From: Symbiodinium natans
Taxonomy: Eukaryota; Sar; Dinophyceae; Suessiales; Symbiodiniaceae
DNA: 64,000 nucleotides
Assembly: GCA_905221605.1 (NCBI GenBank)
Contig: CAJNDS010002692.1
Coordinates: 124,001 to 188,000, forward strand
Reading direction: 5' to 3'
Positions 50,038 through 61,769 of the stretch are shown here, one piece after another. The position numbers were made by a program, and so were the translations under genes. Every line of letters begins with the position of its first letter. The first letter of the stretch is position 1. The notes beneath the pieces are model-generated. The model saw only the letters and a program-made list of their open reading frames with translations, had not been told where the DNA came from and made no database searches.

Positions 50038-50639
50038 GCAGGGTGCGCGGGCGTGCGGGAGAGCTCACTATTGCGCAGCTTTGCAGCTTCTTCCGAGATT
50101 CCGAGCTCTAGGAATCAAACTGCTCTTCTGGGGGCCATGCAGAGAGCTGCTGTCAATCAGCCAGGATGTGACCTCTGCAATAGTGCCATGCGATCCCTGT
50201 AGGTTCTTCATCCATTTTCAACAGGCATCGCCAAAACTAGGGCTTCAGAAGTCCTATGACTTCGCTGTGACTTATTAACAGAGTCGGATAAATGTTGAAT
50301 CAGCTGGTGAGCATATCTAACGGCTGTGCCTGTTGATGTATCCTTCGGGGCTTTACTGGGCTTTACTCTTTGCAGTTCACAGATTTCATTACTTGCTGAA
50401 AGGGCCTGCTTCGGCTTCGCGGTTGAAGCACTGATCGAAGCACAAACGGGTGGTCCGGAGAAAGCCTCAGCTTGTCAGCTTGCGGTGCTGAAGCGCGATA
50501 CTGACCGGTCTCAGCGGCATTCTCGTCAGGGCGAATCCCCGCCAACGCATCTTGCAGGTGGCAACCTCCTCCAACAACGGGCTCCATGCTGTTTCTCTCA
50601 GCCATTGATGAGCATGCACGAACAACCTTGCATCACATA

Positions 50640-50740
50640 ATGTTGCCGTATAAGTGCAGTCCATCTCGATAGAAGGAGAAGTGTGCGCAGCCGGCCACAC
50701 TGGCACAGCGCTGTTGGCAGGCACGCACCTCAGGTTCTGT
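50640..50740 (-). CDS. PAN/Apple-like exon, possibly N-terminal part of the GH5 protein
   Basis: Minus-strand frame EPEVRACQQRCASVAGCAHF then SFYRDGLHLYGN, closely matching the CQQRC-x5-C-HF core of the PAN proteins at 19.7-22.6 kb (CQQRCVNTPACEHFTFWPDG). It sits 600 bases upstream of the first GH5 exon on the same strand. A secreted or membrane-bound PAN-GH5 fusion is plausible; a separate PAN gene is the alternative. Splice sites are not fixed. Confidence 0.5.
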
Positions 50741-50749
50741 TGAGTCAAA

Positions 50750-53700
50750 GGCTAAATTAGGCTCAAAATGCTACTCATCCAACATGTGTCGCGGAATGCA
50801 TGTAGTTGGGGTCGCCCCATATCCAAGATAACAAACAGCCTCCCATCCATGAGATGAACAAGTAAAAATTCGCATCTGAAACCCACGTCCTCCTAGCAAA
50901 CGCGCTGGAGCACCTTTTCAAAACCGAAAAGGGCACAAAAGATGTATAGGGTTAAAGTTAGTATTACATCCTCCCCGGGCCAACATGCTTTTTAATGTAA
51001 GGGGGAAGAGATTGGGGTTGTGTTGAGGTTCATTTCGTGTGGTTGTGCGCCGAGAGTTAAGGCTTGGGAGGTTCAGGGGGGCTGGCTGCGGGTTGCAATT
51101 TTCATCGTCATACCTTTGTGGTTCAGGGCAGTGGTTGGCACGCAAGGACGAAGAGCGGGCCGATGGGCTGCGTGAGTAATTCTGCATGGGATCAAAGTTT
51201 CAATTCGTCGTGGTTGAACACGCGAGCTCTAGCAATACCCTGCAAATCGACACAAGACGCTCCAACACTACCGCAGACCCCGAATGCAGCAACCTGAACA
51301 TTGCAAACGGAACGGAACTCCCTTCTTCCAGGTCATGTCAGGCAGGAAAAAGGAAGCTTTATGCTGATTTGAACGGTTTCTACTATGTTGGGGTGTTCAC
51401 CCGTCTTCTGAGCTAGCGCGAAGCTAGTGCACTACCAGCGCCACATAGGTGTTTGAGGAGCTGTACATAGGGGGGGGGGGGGGGGGTGCCCCATAGCGAA
51501 GACATTCATTTGATGTAGATCATGGTTCGTGTGCCTATCTATGGAAAAAGCCGAGGCTTTTGAGAACTCACATGAACTCACCATATATTGTAGTTGCATA
51601 TGCCGCTGTACGGGGCGCGCCAGTGCTGTTGATGCGTGTGAAGGAAACACGTCTTACTTGGCTTCTGCTCAAGTCTGTGATGCAGTCGTTCAACGTGTTA
51701 TCCTAAATTGAAAGTTGAGCATGCCAAGAACATGCGCTCGTGCAATCAACGAGCGGCTACTGGAACCTGAGTATATGAGACATAGGCAACGTATTGCGGC
51801 TGTTCCTATCTTATTGGTCGTTAATGGGCGTCCTACGCTACATTTCATTTCAACATTTCAATTGTGAAAGAATTGAATAGGGAAACCATCAAGCTCACCG
51901 CTTGAATGGAGACAGTAGCTCGCTGATTGCGATGAGATCATGCTGACACAAGCATGTGGGTTCAAAAGCAGCCTGGCTCCCACCTGGCTGGAACTTGAAA
52001 GTCGACCCGAAGTCTGCGCCACTTGCGTCTGAGCAGCATTGGTCTCCTGCGTTCGTCCTTGTCCCGACAGGTCTAGGGGTTGATACCTGCGAGGAAACAG
52101 GATCAAAAAAAGAAAGGGCAGAGGAGGACACCTTGGGTAAGGTCCCAGCCTTGTGTACCGTGCCAAACACTCCACCACATCCTCCCGCTGAGAATGAACA
52201 AAGTTACCAGCAAGATTCTTTCCCGGTAGGCCTGAACCAAGCATGGTGAGCCCAAGTATTGACCTGCATCAGACAGCAACAAATCAGAGAACTGAATCAT
52301 GACGTGAGCAGCAAGTCAAGACACTTCTTTACACCTCCAGCTCTGTTCCTCTCTTCAGAACTTCTGCGCTCAACACTTCAACCGTTTGACGGACCTCTGA
52401 CGCCAAGTGCCATGCAGAACGGCTCGGCTCCTACGACGACTGATGGCACCAATGCTGTGATTGAAAGCGAATCGGATCAATCTTGGTTTGTTGCTGCCTC
52501 TGCTCAGCAAGCATCGAAGTCCTGTTTGTACACACCCACGCGGGCAGGTCCAACCCGCCGCGAAGCCTGGGCTAACAAGGGCATGAACATCCTGAGAAAG
52601 CAGGGAAAGCTGAGAGTGTGGATATGAACATGTTGCTCACATGAGGCCGAGCCACTTGAAAAGTTCCCACTCCTGCACAAGTCTCCATTCCCTGATTCCG
52701 AGTGGATCTCCAGCCGGAAGCCATCAGGGCAGGACATGGCCGAGGAGGAATCCTGTGACCGACTAGAACATACAAGTGTGGCATGATGCAGTACACACGA
52801 GGCGCTTCAAAGGCGCCCTCTGTAACCCTTAAGACGTGGGCGACAGCAGGCTCAATGGCTACAAGCTGCTCGGCTCCAATTCAGTCGGTAAATCTGCTGG
52901 CATCACCAGTAACAGACATGCATGATGCACTAAAAGGCTCGACCTGTACTCGTACAGCTCAAGCCAAACAGCGGAGCAGTGCACATCGTCTCTGTCAGCA
53001 CTCAGACTGCCACAACACTTGGAGAGTTGGAGAATGTTGGATGTATTTGCGCTATTTTGCACGGCGGACTTTAGAAGTCCGGACCGCGGGTCTCCTTTGC
53101 ACTCGGCACTTCACAGATGCCTGAGCTCCTCACAGGGCTCATTCCGGCCCCAGCCTGAGCCAAAAAAGTGGGAAAGGCCTAATCGCCATATGGATCCGCA
53201 GTATCGATACAGCATACATCAGCATACCAACCCTTTGGCCTGTCGGCCACTCTGCAGTAGATGCTGCCGAGCAAGGCACGGCACACCTCAGTGGGGGTGG
53301 CACTGAGCCAAGCAGCTCATTGAGGACTTGGTCCGCCGTCTCATCGTGTCTGATCCAGGCACCTGCTGTTTGCTGGCTGCGGCCTGGGCGTCATGCAAGG
53401 CCAGAGGCTCTCCCTGCAGCTCTGTAGGCTACGCTCTCCCCTCTGCACACACTTCGGCCTCGCCCAAGCCCACATCAAAGGAGCTTAGGAAGGACACGGA
53501 CCGCCTTGAGAGAAGAGCGCAAGAGATGCAATTGCGCAATTGCGCAAGTGCGCAATTGCGCAAGTGCACGTCCGCCAAGGACTCTTAAAAACTGACCAAG
53601 CCGTCTTTCAAGTTCAGAGCCTGCCTGGCTTGGGCCTTCACTCGAGCTTTGCCCTCGGTCACTATCGGGTGCAAGAAGCAGGGAAGCTCGAAAAACAGCA

Positions 53701-54190
53701 GCATGTACTCCACAAGTCATGTGGAGAACGGAAGGGGAAAGGAAATGCACAAAAACGGCCTCTGGGCGAGTGGATGCTGTTCCGCACTCAGAGCGGCGAG
53801 GCCGCCTCTGCAGTCCTAGCAGATCTGAGCTGGCGCTTGCAACTTTCGTCGGGTGCAGCTCAGCACTCTCCCCAACCTATCCCCATGCACAAATGATCAT
53901 GGCGAAGAGACCACCCAGGCATCCCCGAAAGGACACACCCCAATAAATGCACTGCTTACAAGGAACCCTCTAATTGTTGTCTATACACTCACCCATGACA
54001 GAAATATAAGCCGTGCCTTACATGGTTTCGAACTTGTCTTGTCGAGTGATGTCTTCTGTGCAAGCTCGCTGATGCCCTACAGCCTGCATCACTCATCCGT
54101 GGGCCATCGCTCATCTTCTGCGACCTTAAACTAAACAGCAACAGACAGCTACGAGCGGACACCATCATGAAATTCCCGCACTCAAGCTTC
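50750..54190. other. No confidently identified gene
   Basis: Several minus-strand stretches read as possible small exons (for example GFRLEIHSESGNGDLCRSGN near 52,700 and QCCSDASGADFGSTFKFQPG near 52,020), Cys-containing and extracellular in style, but without splice or family support. A G17 run lies at 51470-51486. Confidence 0.35.
53525..53570 (+). repeat. Palindromic octamer cluster GCGCAATT
   Basis: TTGCGCAATTGCGCAAGTGC is repeated with slight change. Each TTGCGCAA is its own reverse complement, so the block can fold in several registers. Confidence 0.7.
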
Positions 54191-54199
54191 AAACGATCC

Positions 54200-56190
54200 A
54201 GCTGGAAGCGACTTGCGCTTAACGCGCTGCCGGAAGCCTGGCAGAAGGGAGGGAAGGCCTGCGAAAGTATCTCTGAGGAAATCGCAAGGCGCAGTGAGCC
54301 TGCTGCTGTCGCGAACTCTTCCCACTTCTTGGGGCTCCTCAGCTTGATGATTCTAAGGGATGGAGACAAAAATCGTTCCGAAGTGAGCGATCCATTGGCG
54401 GGTGTCGTAAGGGCGTGTCTTTTCGATCTCTTGCCAGGCCTCTGAAAATTGATCCAGGAAAGTGGCCTTGGAGAATCAGCAACGTGCCGCAAGAGCGTCT
54501 ACGCCATCCCCAGATACCACCTCCGCTGCTATATGCTGCTATCCAAGGAGCTATGTGAAGGAAAAACGTCTCAAGCCTCCCCAGAAAGTAGATGTTGCTG
54601 GAAGTTTCAGACATTTCAGGCAAACATGGGCTATCTTACTTGGGCTCGGAAAGTGCTCAGTTCCAAGCGGTGGCAGGTTTGCCTCACGCAGCGAGGAAGG
54701 TAGGGGGAAGAGAGGGTGAGACGCACCCCTGGCCCCTCTTTGCCCGGCATTCCGACTCGCATCGGCTGACTCGCACAACACTCGTCGTTGAGCATCTCAA
54801 TTGCTGGGGCTGCGGACCAGTGCTTTCTCGGAGACACAGAAGTACTTCTGTGTATCCAAGCAGGCGTCGAATGCCTCTGAACGAACTTGCTAAACACCGC
54901 CTCATAAGCTCAGCACAGCGCAGCCACGCGAGAATGCAAGGGCCCGGCTTCATCGCCAATTTGTTGCAACCTAACTTTTTCTTGCATCCACCTGAAAGGA
55001 TGTATGCTTCTCAGTGACCACAGTGAGATGAAGTTGATATCCAAAGCAGCATAAGGCTGTAGCAGGGCCATCATTTCACGGAGGTCAGCCTGGTCATTTA
55101 CATTTCTCAGGGTGCACATTCAGACAAACTGAAAACCCCAGTTCCCCGCTCCAACTTATGCACCGCAGCCAGCCAAGAGGTAAATGCATGCAAATGCCAA
55201 GAGCTTGTGAGAGGTCCGCAGGCCTCGTGACTGGCAGACACAGCCTTCCGAGCGTCTATTCTCCAAGCATTCGCAAGCGTCTATTTCCCGTAGTTCACCA
55301 GCCCTTGCCCGTCAAACCCTTCAAACGTCTTCAACTGTGTTGCAACGTCAGTGAGCTTTCCAGAGGCAACATCTGCAGCCAGACAAGCATGGTGAGCAGG
55401 CTGACACAGGATAAACCATGGTAACCATGCTGCCTCCTGCTCTTCGTTGGGCACCAAGAGAGCAGTCAACTGCGGACGGGTTCACTGCCAGGCGCTGTCA
55501 AAGGCTCATCATGAAGCAGGCCTGCTTCTCTGCAGTATCAGCATCTTTGCCAAAGGCCTGAACATGTGCGGGCTGCCAAAGCCGTATGCCGAAACACTAC
55601 ATGGGGATGGGGAGCTGCAAGGAGCCTCGATGGATGACTTCAGCGCCGAAGCCTTCTCTTTGGAAGCCTCGTGAAGATGCTGGCCACACTGCCACAGCAC
55701 AGATCGTTCCAATTTGCGGGCCTCATGGACGCTGGACAGGGACTGCTTCAGTGCCTGCACGATGCAAGCATGGCAATGCGGTAACTGTGAGCAACTAAAG
55801 TGCATGCACTTTATCGGGATGCCTGCCTGGAAAAAGTCTGGGTCAAGAGCCCCGAGAGAAAGACAAAGGAAGTGCAAGGAGGAAACCTCCGCATTCCGCA
55901 AGCAAAAGCAACTTCACAAAGGTTGACGCCTCGCGCGTACGAGCCCATAGTGCCAAAGCCACGCGGAACATTTCAGGCCCTGACGGCTCCGGTCTTGAAG
56001 GAAGCTAATGTCAAAAGAGACTCCACACTGACTCCACGGATGGTGCCCTCGACGACCTGCATTCACAGCTCACGTTGTACACAGCGAGTCGCGTGCTGGA
56101 TGAGTGCTGCGCGGAAGTGGCTCCAGGCCCGCAGCCTCATCCACGCCATGGTTGATAAAATTTCCAACCTTGGAAAGTGCTGGCAATTGC
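54200..56190 (-). CDS. Candidate exons of one or two unidentified genes
   Basis: A series of minus-strand pieces with protein-like helical composition, several bounded by plausible AG and G-purine splice sites: 56150-56080 (MRLRAWSHFRAALIQHATRC), 56052-55980 (VVEGTIRGVSVESLLTLASF), 55760-55600 (ALKQSLSSVHEARKLERSVL), 55390-55290 (DVASGKLTDVATQLKTFEGF), 55105-55025 (DQADLREMMALLQPYAALDI), 54900-54770 (VFSKFVQRHSTPAWIHRSTS) and 54340-54180 (WEEFATAAGSLRLAISSEIL). Same strand, regular spacing and exon size suggest one multi-exon gene. No family recognised; the order is by position only. Confidence 0.4.
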
Positions 56191-57009
56191 TACAGCATCT
56201 GCCATGAGCCAAAAAGCGAATGAATCTCTGAGCCAGGGACACGGATTACTAGATCGAGCATTTCTTTGAACTTCTGGCTCGAGCGCACCTGACAGCCCGA
56301 ATCTGCACTGGCTTCAGGTCACACAGCCTACGAAGGATGTGCTCAGATGTCTAGAGAAGAAATGACAGGAAAATCATACCATATTTTAATATATACACGA
56401 TACAACAGCGCATCTGAGGTGAAAAGGCCTGCTCCGCGGCCGTCATCAACGCCTACCGAGGCAGCATTTTACTGTGCGCATAGGATGGGCTCACAATGGC
56501 TCACAGCAACATACCATGCGTCTGCTTGTTGCTTTCCGAGTTTCTCGAGTTTCGATAGGTTCTGCGGCGACGGGGAGAATACCCTAGAGACGCATGGGTT
56601 GAACTAAAACAAATGCTGTTGCGGGTCCGTTCTGACACTCATCATCACTCCCTGAAAGGTCATGTTTTGGGCAGGCCCGTAAGCCCATAGGCGGGGATGC
56701 TGTCCTCTGAGCGCTCCGCCTGCCTAGGCACATCCCACGTGATCTGTAATAGGATTTAAAACTTTTGTCTGAACACTCGCTTCAATGAGCATCACTGGTC
56801 GCACGGTGTCATGCACAGACCATTCTTTGCGAGGGTTGCTGGACGTGGAATGTTCTTCGGGGTGTTCCCGGTGCAGCGTAAACAACTCAGAACTGGAGCG
56901 GACTCGGGGAATCCGACGGTTTAAATGCACCAAAGCATTGCGATTGCCTCCGAAGGAACATATTGAATCCCGAAGGAGGGGTTTGTGCTAACTAACATAC
57001 TTCATTAGA

Positions 57010-57860
57010 CCAAACAGCCATTGAGGGACAGGCGTCACGGCATTCAGGGCTTGCTCATTCACAAAAGGAAACAAATGGGAAACAGATGGAAGACAACAGT
57101 GAGAAGCGTCGTTGCATCCAGGGCTGCTCGCTTCACAAAGAATGGGAAACAATTGAGACATTTTTTCGAGTAGTGCCGCGATACATCCGAAGACCAAAAC
57201 TCTTCTCAAAACAATTTAAGACCCCCCTCTAAACTTTAAACCTTGTCGACCGGAACCTCACAACTGGTTTCTGGACGCGTGAAGTAAAGTAGCCTTGCAT
57301 CGTCTAGTGTTCATCCCGACAACGCTCATTGCAGGCGGGAATGGTGGAACCTATGTTTCCCTTGGTGGCTTACCCTGCTGAAGCTGTTTGGGGCAGACAT
57401 GGGAGACAAACGGAATCAAAAATGCCAGACGGGCGTCTCTGCACCCAACATCTGCTTATTGTCTGCTTACTTTACTAAGTGAGACACATGGCAGACAACA
57501 GTGCCAGTCGGGCGTGACAGCATACAGGGTCTGTTCATTCTACACAAAGGGAGACAAATGGGAGACAACAGTCCCAGACGGGCGTCGCAGCATTTGGGAG
57601 ACAAATTGGAAACAACAGTCCTCGACCAGCGTCACAGCATCCAGCATCGAGACAAACGGCAAACAAATGGGAGACCACGTCATCCAGCGTCCAGACATCT
57701 GGGAGACAAGACATGTGGGAGACAAACGGGAGACAAGAGTCCCAGAAGTGCGTCGCAGCATCCAGTATCGAGACATCCTGGAGACAGATGGGAGAGGAAT
57801 CGGTGACAACAGTCCCAGACGCGCGTCACAGCTTTCAGCGAGACATGAGTTTCCCTCACT
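57010..57860 (+). repeat. Degenerate tandem repeat rich in GGGAGACAA
   Basis: Units of variable length carry, in order, GGGCGTCACAGCAT, CAGGG, TCATTC, ACAAAGGGAGACAAATGGGA and GACAACAGTCCCAGAC. Copies are recognisable at about 57030, 57105, 57440, 57510, 57560, 57620 and 57730. A 160-codon plus-strand frame across it is a by-product of the repeat. Confidence 0.75.
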
Positions 57861-57869
57861 CACTGACTG

Positions 57870-60640
57870 ACTCACTCACTCACTCACCAAAGGTCTCTCA
57901 GTCAGCGCCACTAATGCTTGTGTTTCCCACTGACATCCAACAAAAGCATCATATCAGAGAGGAAATGGGGTAGTGTCTTCGAACGAGTCAAAACCTAGAG
58001 GATACAGAGGGTTGTTATCCATCGAGGAAACATGCTTGTTTTAAAAACATGTTTCCGAGTAACTTGAAGGTACACCGAAATATCATGTGGGATTGGGTGC
58101 TCCCAGCATTGTCTGCGGTATTCTCTGTGATTGGGCACTCCACTGACTCTCCGGGCTCCAGGGAGACTCCGCGGGATTCCCTGCGGAATTCTCTGGGGAT
58201 GGGCATGCCAGGCTGTGCTGGACTCTTGGCTGGGGATTCTCTGTTTTTTTTGGCACTCTACAGCGAGATTCTATGGACTATATGGACTCGGATTGGGATA
58301 CTGGAAGTACTGGAAGAGACACTGCTCAGGACGGCTCAGGAGATCGTTTCTCTCCCTCTCCATATGAAGAGGAGGCCTCGCATCTCTTCTTGATGGAGAT
58401 GAACTGCGCCTGATGTGACAGCGCGAACCTTGGAGACAAGCAGAGAAACAACAAAGTAAAGCTTAACAAAAGAGCTCGAAACCATGTATGCTCCACGAAG
58501 CACTTTTCAAGCTTGCTGGTATTCTCTTTCTTTTTTCTTTCGTTGGGGCCTGGGGCGAATTTTGTAGTATTCTTCTTCCTTCCTTCCAGGCGTAAGGTTC
58601 CCCCCGTATTCTCTCGCTCGCTCTCTCTCCCCCTCTCTCGCTGCGCAAGATCGGGCTTCCACATGCTGTATATCGCTTCTGCTAAGCACCAGTACATCCG
58701 GCGGCAGGCGTTTCCAGTTAAACGATTCGTCACCGACTTCAACGTGATGCTGCCCGGCCAGGAAGTGTGCAAACTTGAAGAGCCGTTCTAGCACATAGAT
58801 CCGGCTTGCTGTCAAGAGGCTTGGCAACCTTCATGCGTGCTACTCCCTTTGGAAGAGTGCAGAAGGGCATGATGTTCTGTTCCACCTGCGCGAGTCCAGT
58901 AAGATGCAGGACAATCTTCGTTGCACTGGCACAGCTGTTGGGACTTGCCACCCACAAACACTTCATGACAGCAGGATCTGCATGTGACTTTTCTTTGCGG
59001 ACTGTGCAATCACAGCTCCAGCTGCTGCGCACGGTGGCTTGCCGTCCCCTGCTCCTGCGAGGTAGCGAAAGAAAAACACGCGGCACTGACGCAGTACATG
59101 GACTGATCCTAAGTATCCGAGGGAGGAAACTGCACATTTCGAAAGCGATCGAAATATCAAATAAACTGCTCACTGCGGTCTCATAGTTCAACCCTTCGAC
59201 CGTGCAGTCGGCTGGTGACCCAAGGTCACCAAGCCCTCACATGCTTCCTGATCGCCATCCGAGTCGTCGGGAGCAATAAGATACCTCGAGAAAACAAAGA
59301 GCACTGAGCACCAGGGATGCCACAGCTTTCGCTTTTTCCTCCGAGCTCTGAGCTCCCAGAATCCACCACGCACAAGCTTTCGAAGCACTGGCTGCCAAAC
59401 AGATGCCTCCATTGGCACCGCCGCAATCTGCAAAACATGCATGGTATCGTGGTGGCCTGCCACTTTTCCAACACCACGGGCACCTCAGCACATCAAACTT
59501 GCATCAGCACAATTCAGCACACACACACACACAGGTCCACGAGGCTTGCCTCGGGAATGTTGTTGTGGAAGATCTCAACACATCTGACCTGGGTGCCCAG
59601 GATGGTATAAAGATCACTCTGCAGCTTTGCAGCTTTTGCCGAGAGCCTTGAAACAAAAGCTGTGGTTTGCACGGTCACGGGTCGAAAGACCTCAAAGCCA
59701 AGCCAGGCCTCTGCTCGTCCGGCCTCGCAACGCGAGAGAACATGCGAGAGAACGAACGGGGAGAAAAAAGGCTCGAAATAGAGAAAGAGAAAAGAGAAAG
59801 AACTGGAGTTAATCAGAGGAAAAAACAACATGACGAAAAATGGAACACCATGGGAACTTTGGAGCACTCATGCCACTAGCGGGCTTTTTTCCGATCTCCT
59901 CCCCAATGGGGCTTTCCGCACTTGAGTCTGATGCCTCGTGCACTCACCTGGTCCGAAGGTGAGAAGAGCCGAGGCGATTTTCGGATAAGGCCGTTTATGT
60001 AAGCATGGGAGCATAGCAAGGATGGGCCATTGGCTCGTCCTAATCATAAGAGTTCCATCGGCAACTACTGGTAGCAGCCTGCTCCAGTGAAACCTGCAGA
60101 ATTAACCAAGGCAAGCAAGATGTTGGTTTGCCTGCAATCCTTCACGACAACTTTTGCGATGTCATTGCACATGGCACCGCATCCTATCAGGTGATGCATA
60201 GTCTCATTTGTCATAAACGGAAAATGCACATATTCACTGGCGTTCAGACTCGATTTGGCGGTTCAAGCCGTTTTTCGCGCCCCAAAACCGGGTGCCCCAG
60301 CCAGTCAAAGTTCACATCAGCCACAGGCCATCTTTGCAGTATGCTTCTTTGTGCAGCTTTGCTGCCTAGCTCGGCTTGGGTCCACCGCATTTGAAGCAGT
60401 CATTTCTTCGTGCAAAGTTGTTGCAGCCACACTTTTCACACTCCCAATCCTCAGTTGAGCACAGACTCCAGCACTGTCAGTAAAGCAGAAAGATGTCCAA
60501 GACATCAAGACTATGTTGGCTGTGGCTATTCCATTCAAGGAACACCTCCCCAATTGCCACTCGGCCTCCAAGTGTGTACACCGTGGAATCGAATGCAACT
60601 TGTCGTTCACACGGCTTCGTTGAGTCAAAGGAAGACACTG
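57870..60640. other. No confidently identified gene
   Basis: A minus-strand piece near 58990-58860 reads CRSCCHEVFVGGKSQQLCQC then NEDCPASYWTR, a compact cysteine pattern that looks like part of an extracellular domain, but its frame is in competition with an overlapping one. Other frames have no signal. CT-rich tracts at 58570-58650 and an (AC)n at 59519-59532 are simple repeats. Confidence 0.35.
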
Positions 60641-60649
60641 GAAAACCCG

Positions 60650-61555
60650 CCTGCCGCCCGGTCCGAAGGCTCGCTTAGGGCTGCGGTCTCTGTCGTAGCG
60701 GTCACGGTCACGGTCACGGTCACGGTCACGGTCACGGTCGCGTCGCCTGTCATCTCTGCGATCTCGGCTACCGTCGCGGTCACGTGACCTGCAGGAAAGC
60801 TTCCATGTGACACCATGAACTGATGCAAGCTGGCTTCACTGCACACCATGTGTCTCAACGGGCAGCCTTCCTCCATAGCGCCTGTTCCAAGTGGTCGCAA
60901 GGCAAGTTTGCGTTGATTTGCGCATGCAGAACCCTACTTGCGAGTTAAAGCCTCATAAAGATGACGTATTTGCTGGCCTTCCCTCATCTCTCCTGGAACG
61001 GCCGCCACCGTAGTCCCTCCCCGAGGTAACAGTCAGGCTAGGAGACGTCATCAAAAAAACACACACACACACACACAGAGACCGAGTGCACGTGAGAAAC
61101 GGCCTGTCATAGCTGCGGTCTCGTCTATCCTCGGTGGTCAGCGCAGTGATACTCGCAGTGCATCTATGGAGGCATCCCGGCTTATCCAGGTGCCTTCTCG
61201 TTTGTACAAACCGCAAAACACCAGCCAAACGCCGAGCATCGTAGTCGCGGCCTCTACCTGTCATCTGCAAAAACTGGGCAGAGCACAAGAGCACACAACT
61301 GCTTTGTGGGCACGGAATGCTCGGATAGCAGCGGCTTCTGGAATGTCAGCGCAGCCTCGCTCGCGGCTGTCGCGGGTGTCTCTCGGAGGTGGGCTTGCCC
61401 TGCGCGGGCTTTCACGAAACCTCGTGGAGGAGCATGACTTCTCAACGATTGGCTTGAAATCAGATTGCCGTAACTGCAAAGGCCGAGTGCAGAAGGCACA
61501 CTCAGCATGCGAAAAGCAGTCGCCTGCCGCGGTCACGGCTGTCTCGCCGGTCACC
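60650..61555 (-). CDS. Multi-exon RS/RD-rich protein (SR-type splicing factor or related)
   Basis: Six short minus-strand coding pieces, each rich in Arg alternating with Asp or Ser, are separated by non-coding sequence: about 61553-61515 (SGDRRDSRDRGRR), 61432-61360 (RFRESPRRASPPPRDTRDSR), 61258-61225 (GRGRDYDARR), 61137-61093 (TTEDRRDRSYDRPF), 61034-60983 (SGRDYGGGRSRRDEGR) and 60788-60650 (SRDRDGSRDRRDDRRRDRD, an RD run, then YDRDRSPKRAFGPGGRR). RS/RD domains are found in SR proteins, U1-70K and RNA helicases, where they mediate protein contacts in splicing. No RRM or helicase motif was found upstream, so the class is open. Part of the RD run is a GGTCAC hexamer repeat (60699-60737). Confidence 0.55.
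61060..61078 (+). repeat. (AC)n microsatellite within an intron
   Basis: About nine AC units between two RS-rich exon pieces. Confidence 0.85.
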
Positions 61556-61609
61556 TGAGGTCCCAGCAAGTCTTCTCAAGTTCGAGATGGTCCGGGGAGG
61601 GGCCTTCAA

Positions 61610-61768
61610 GCCTCCTTCCCTCCTTCCCTCTTTCCCTCCTTCCCTCCTTCCCCTCCTTCCCTCCTCTTCCCCGCTCTTCCCCCCTCTTCCCCCCTCTTCC
61701 CTCCTCTTCCCTCCTCTTCCCTCCTCTTCCCTCCTCTTCCCTCCTCTTACCTCCTCTTCCTTCCAGAA
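61610..61768 (+). repeat. Polypyrimidine minisatellite CTTCCCTC
   Basis: (CTTCCCTC) and (CTCTTCCC) units of 8 to 10 bases, wholly C and T on the plus strand for about 150 bases. Such mirror-like tracts can form triplex DNA. Confidence 0.88.
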
Positions 61769-61769
61769 C

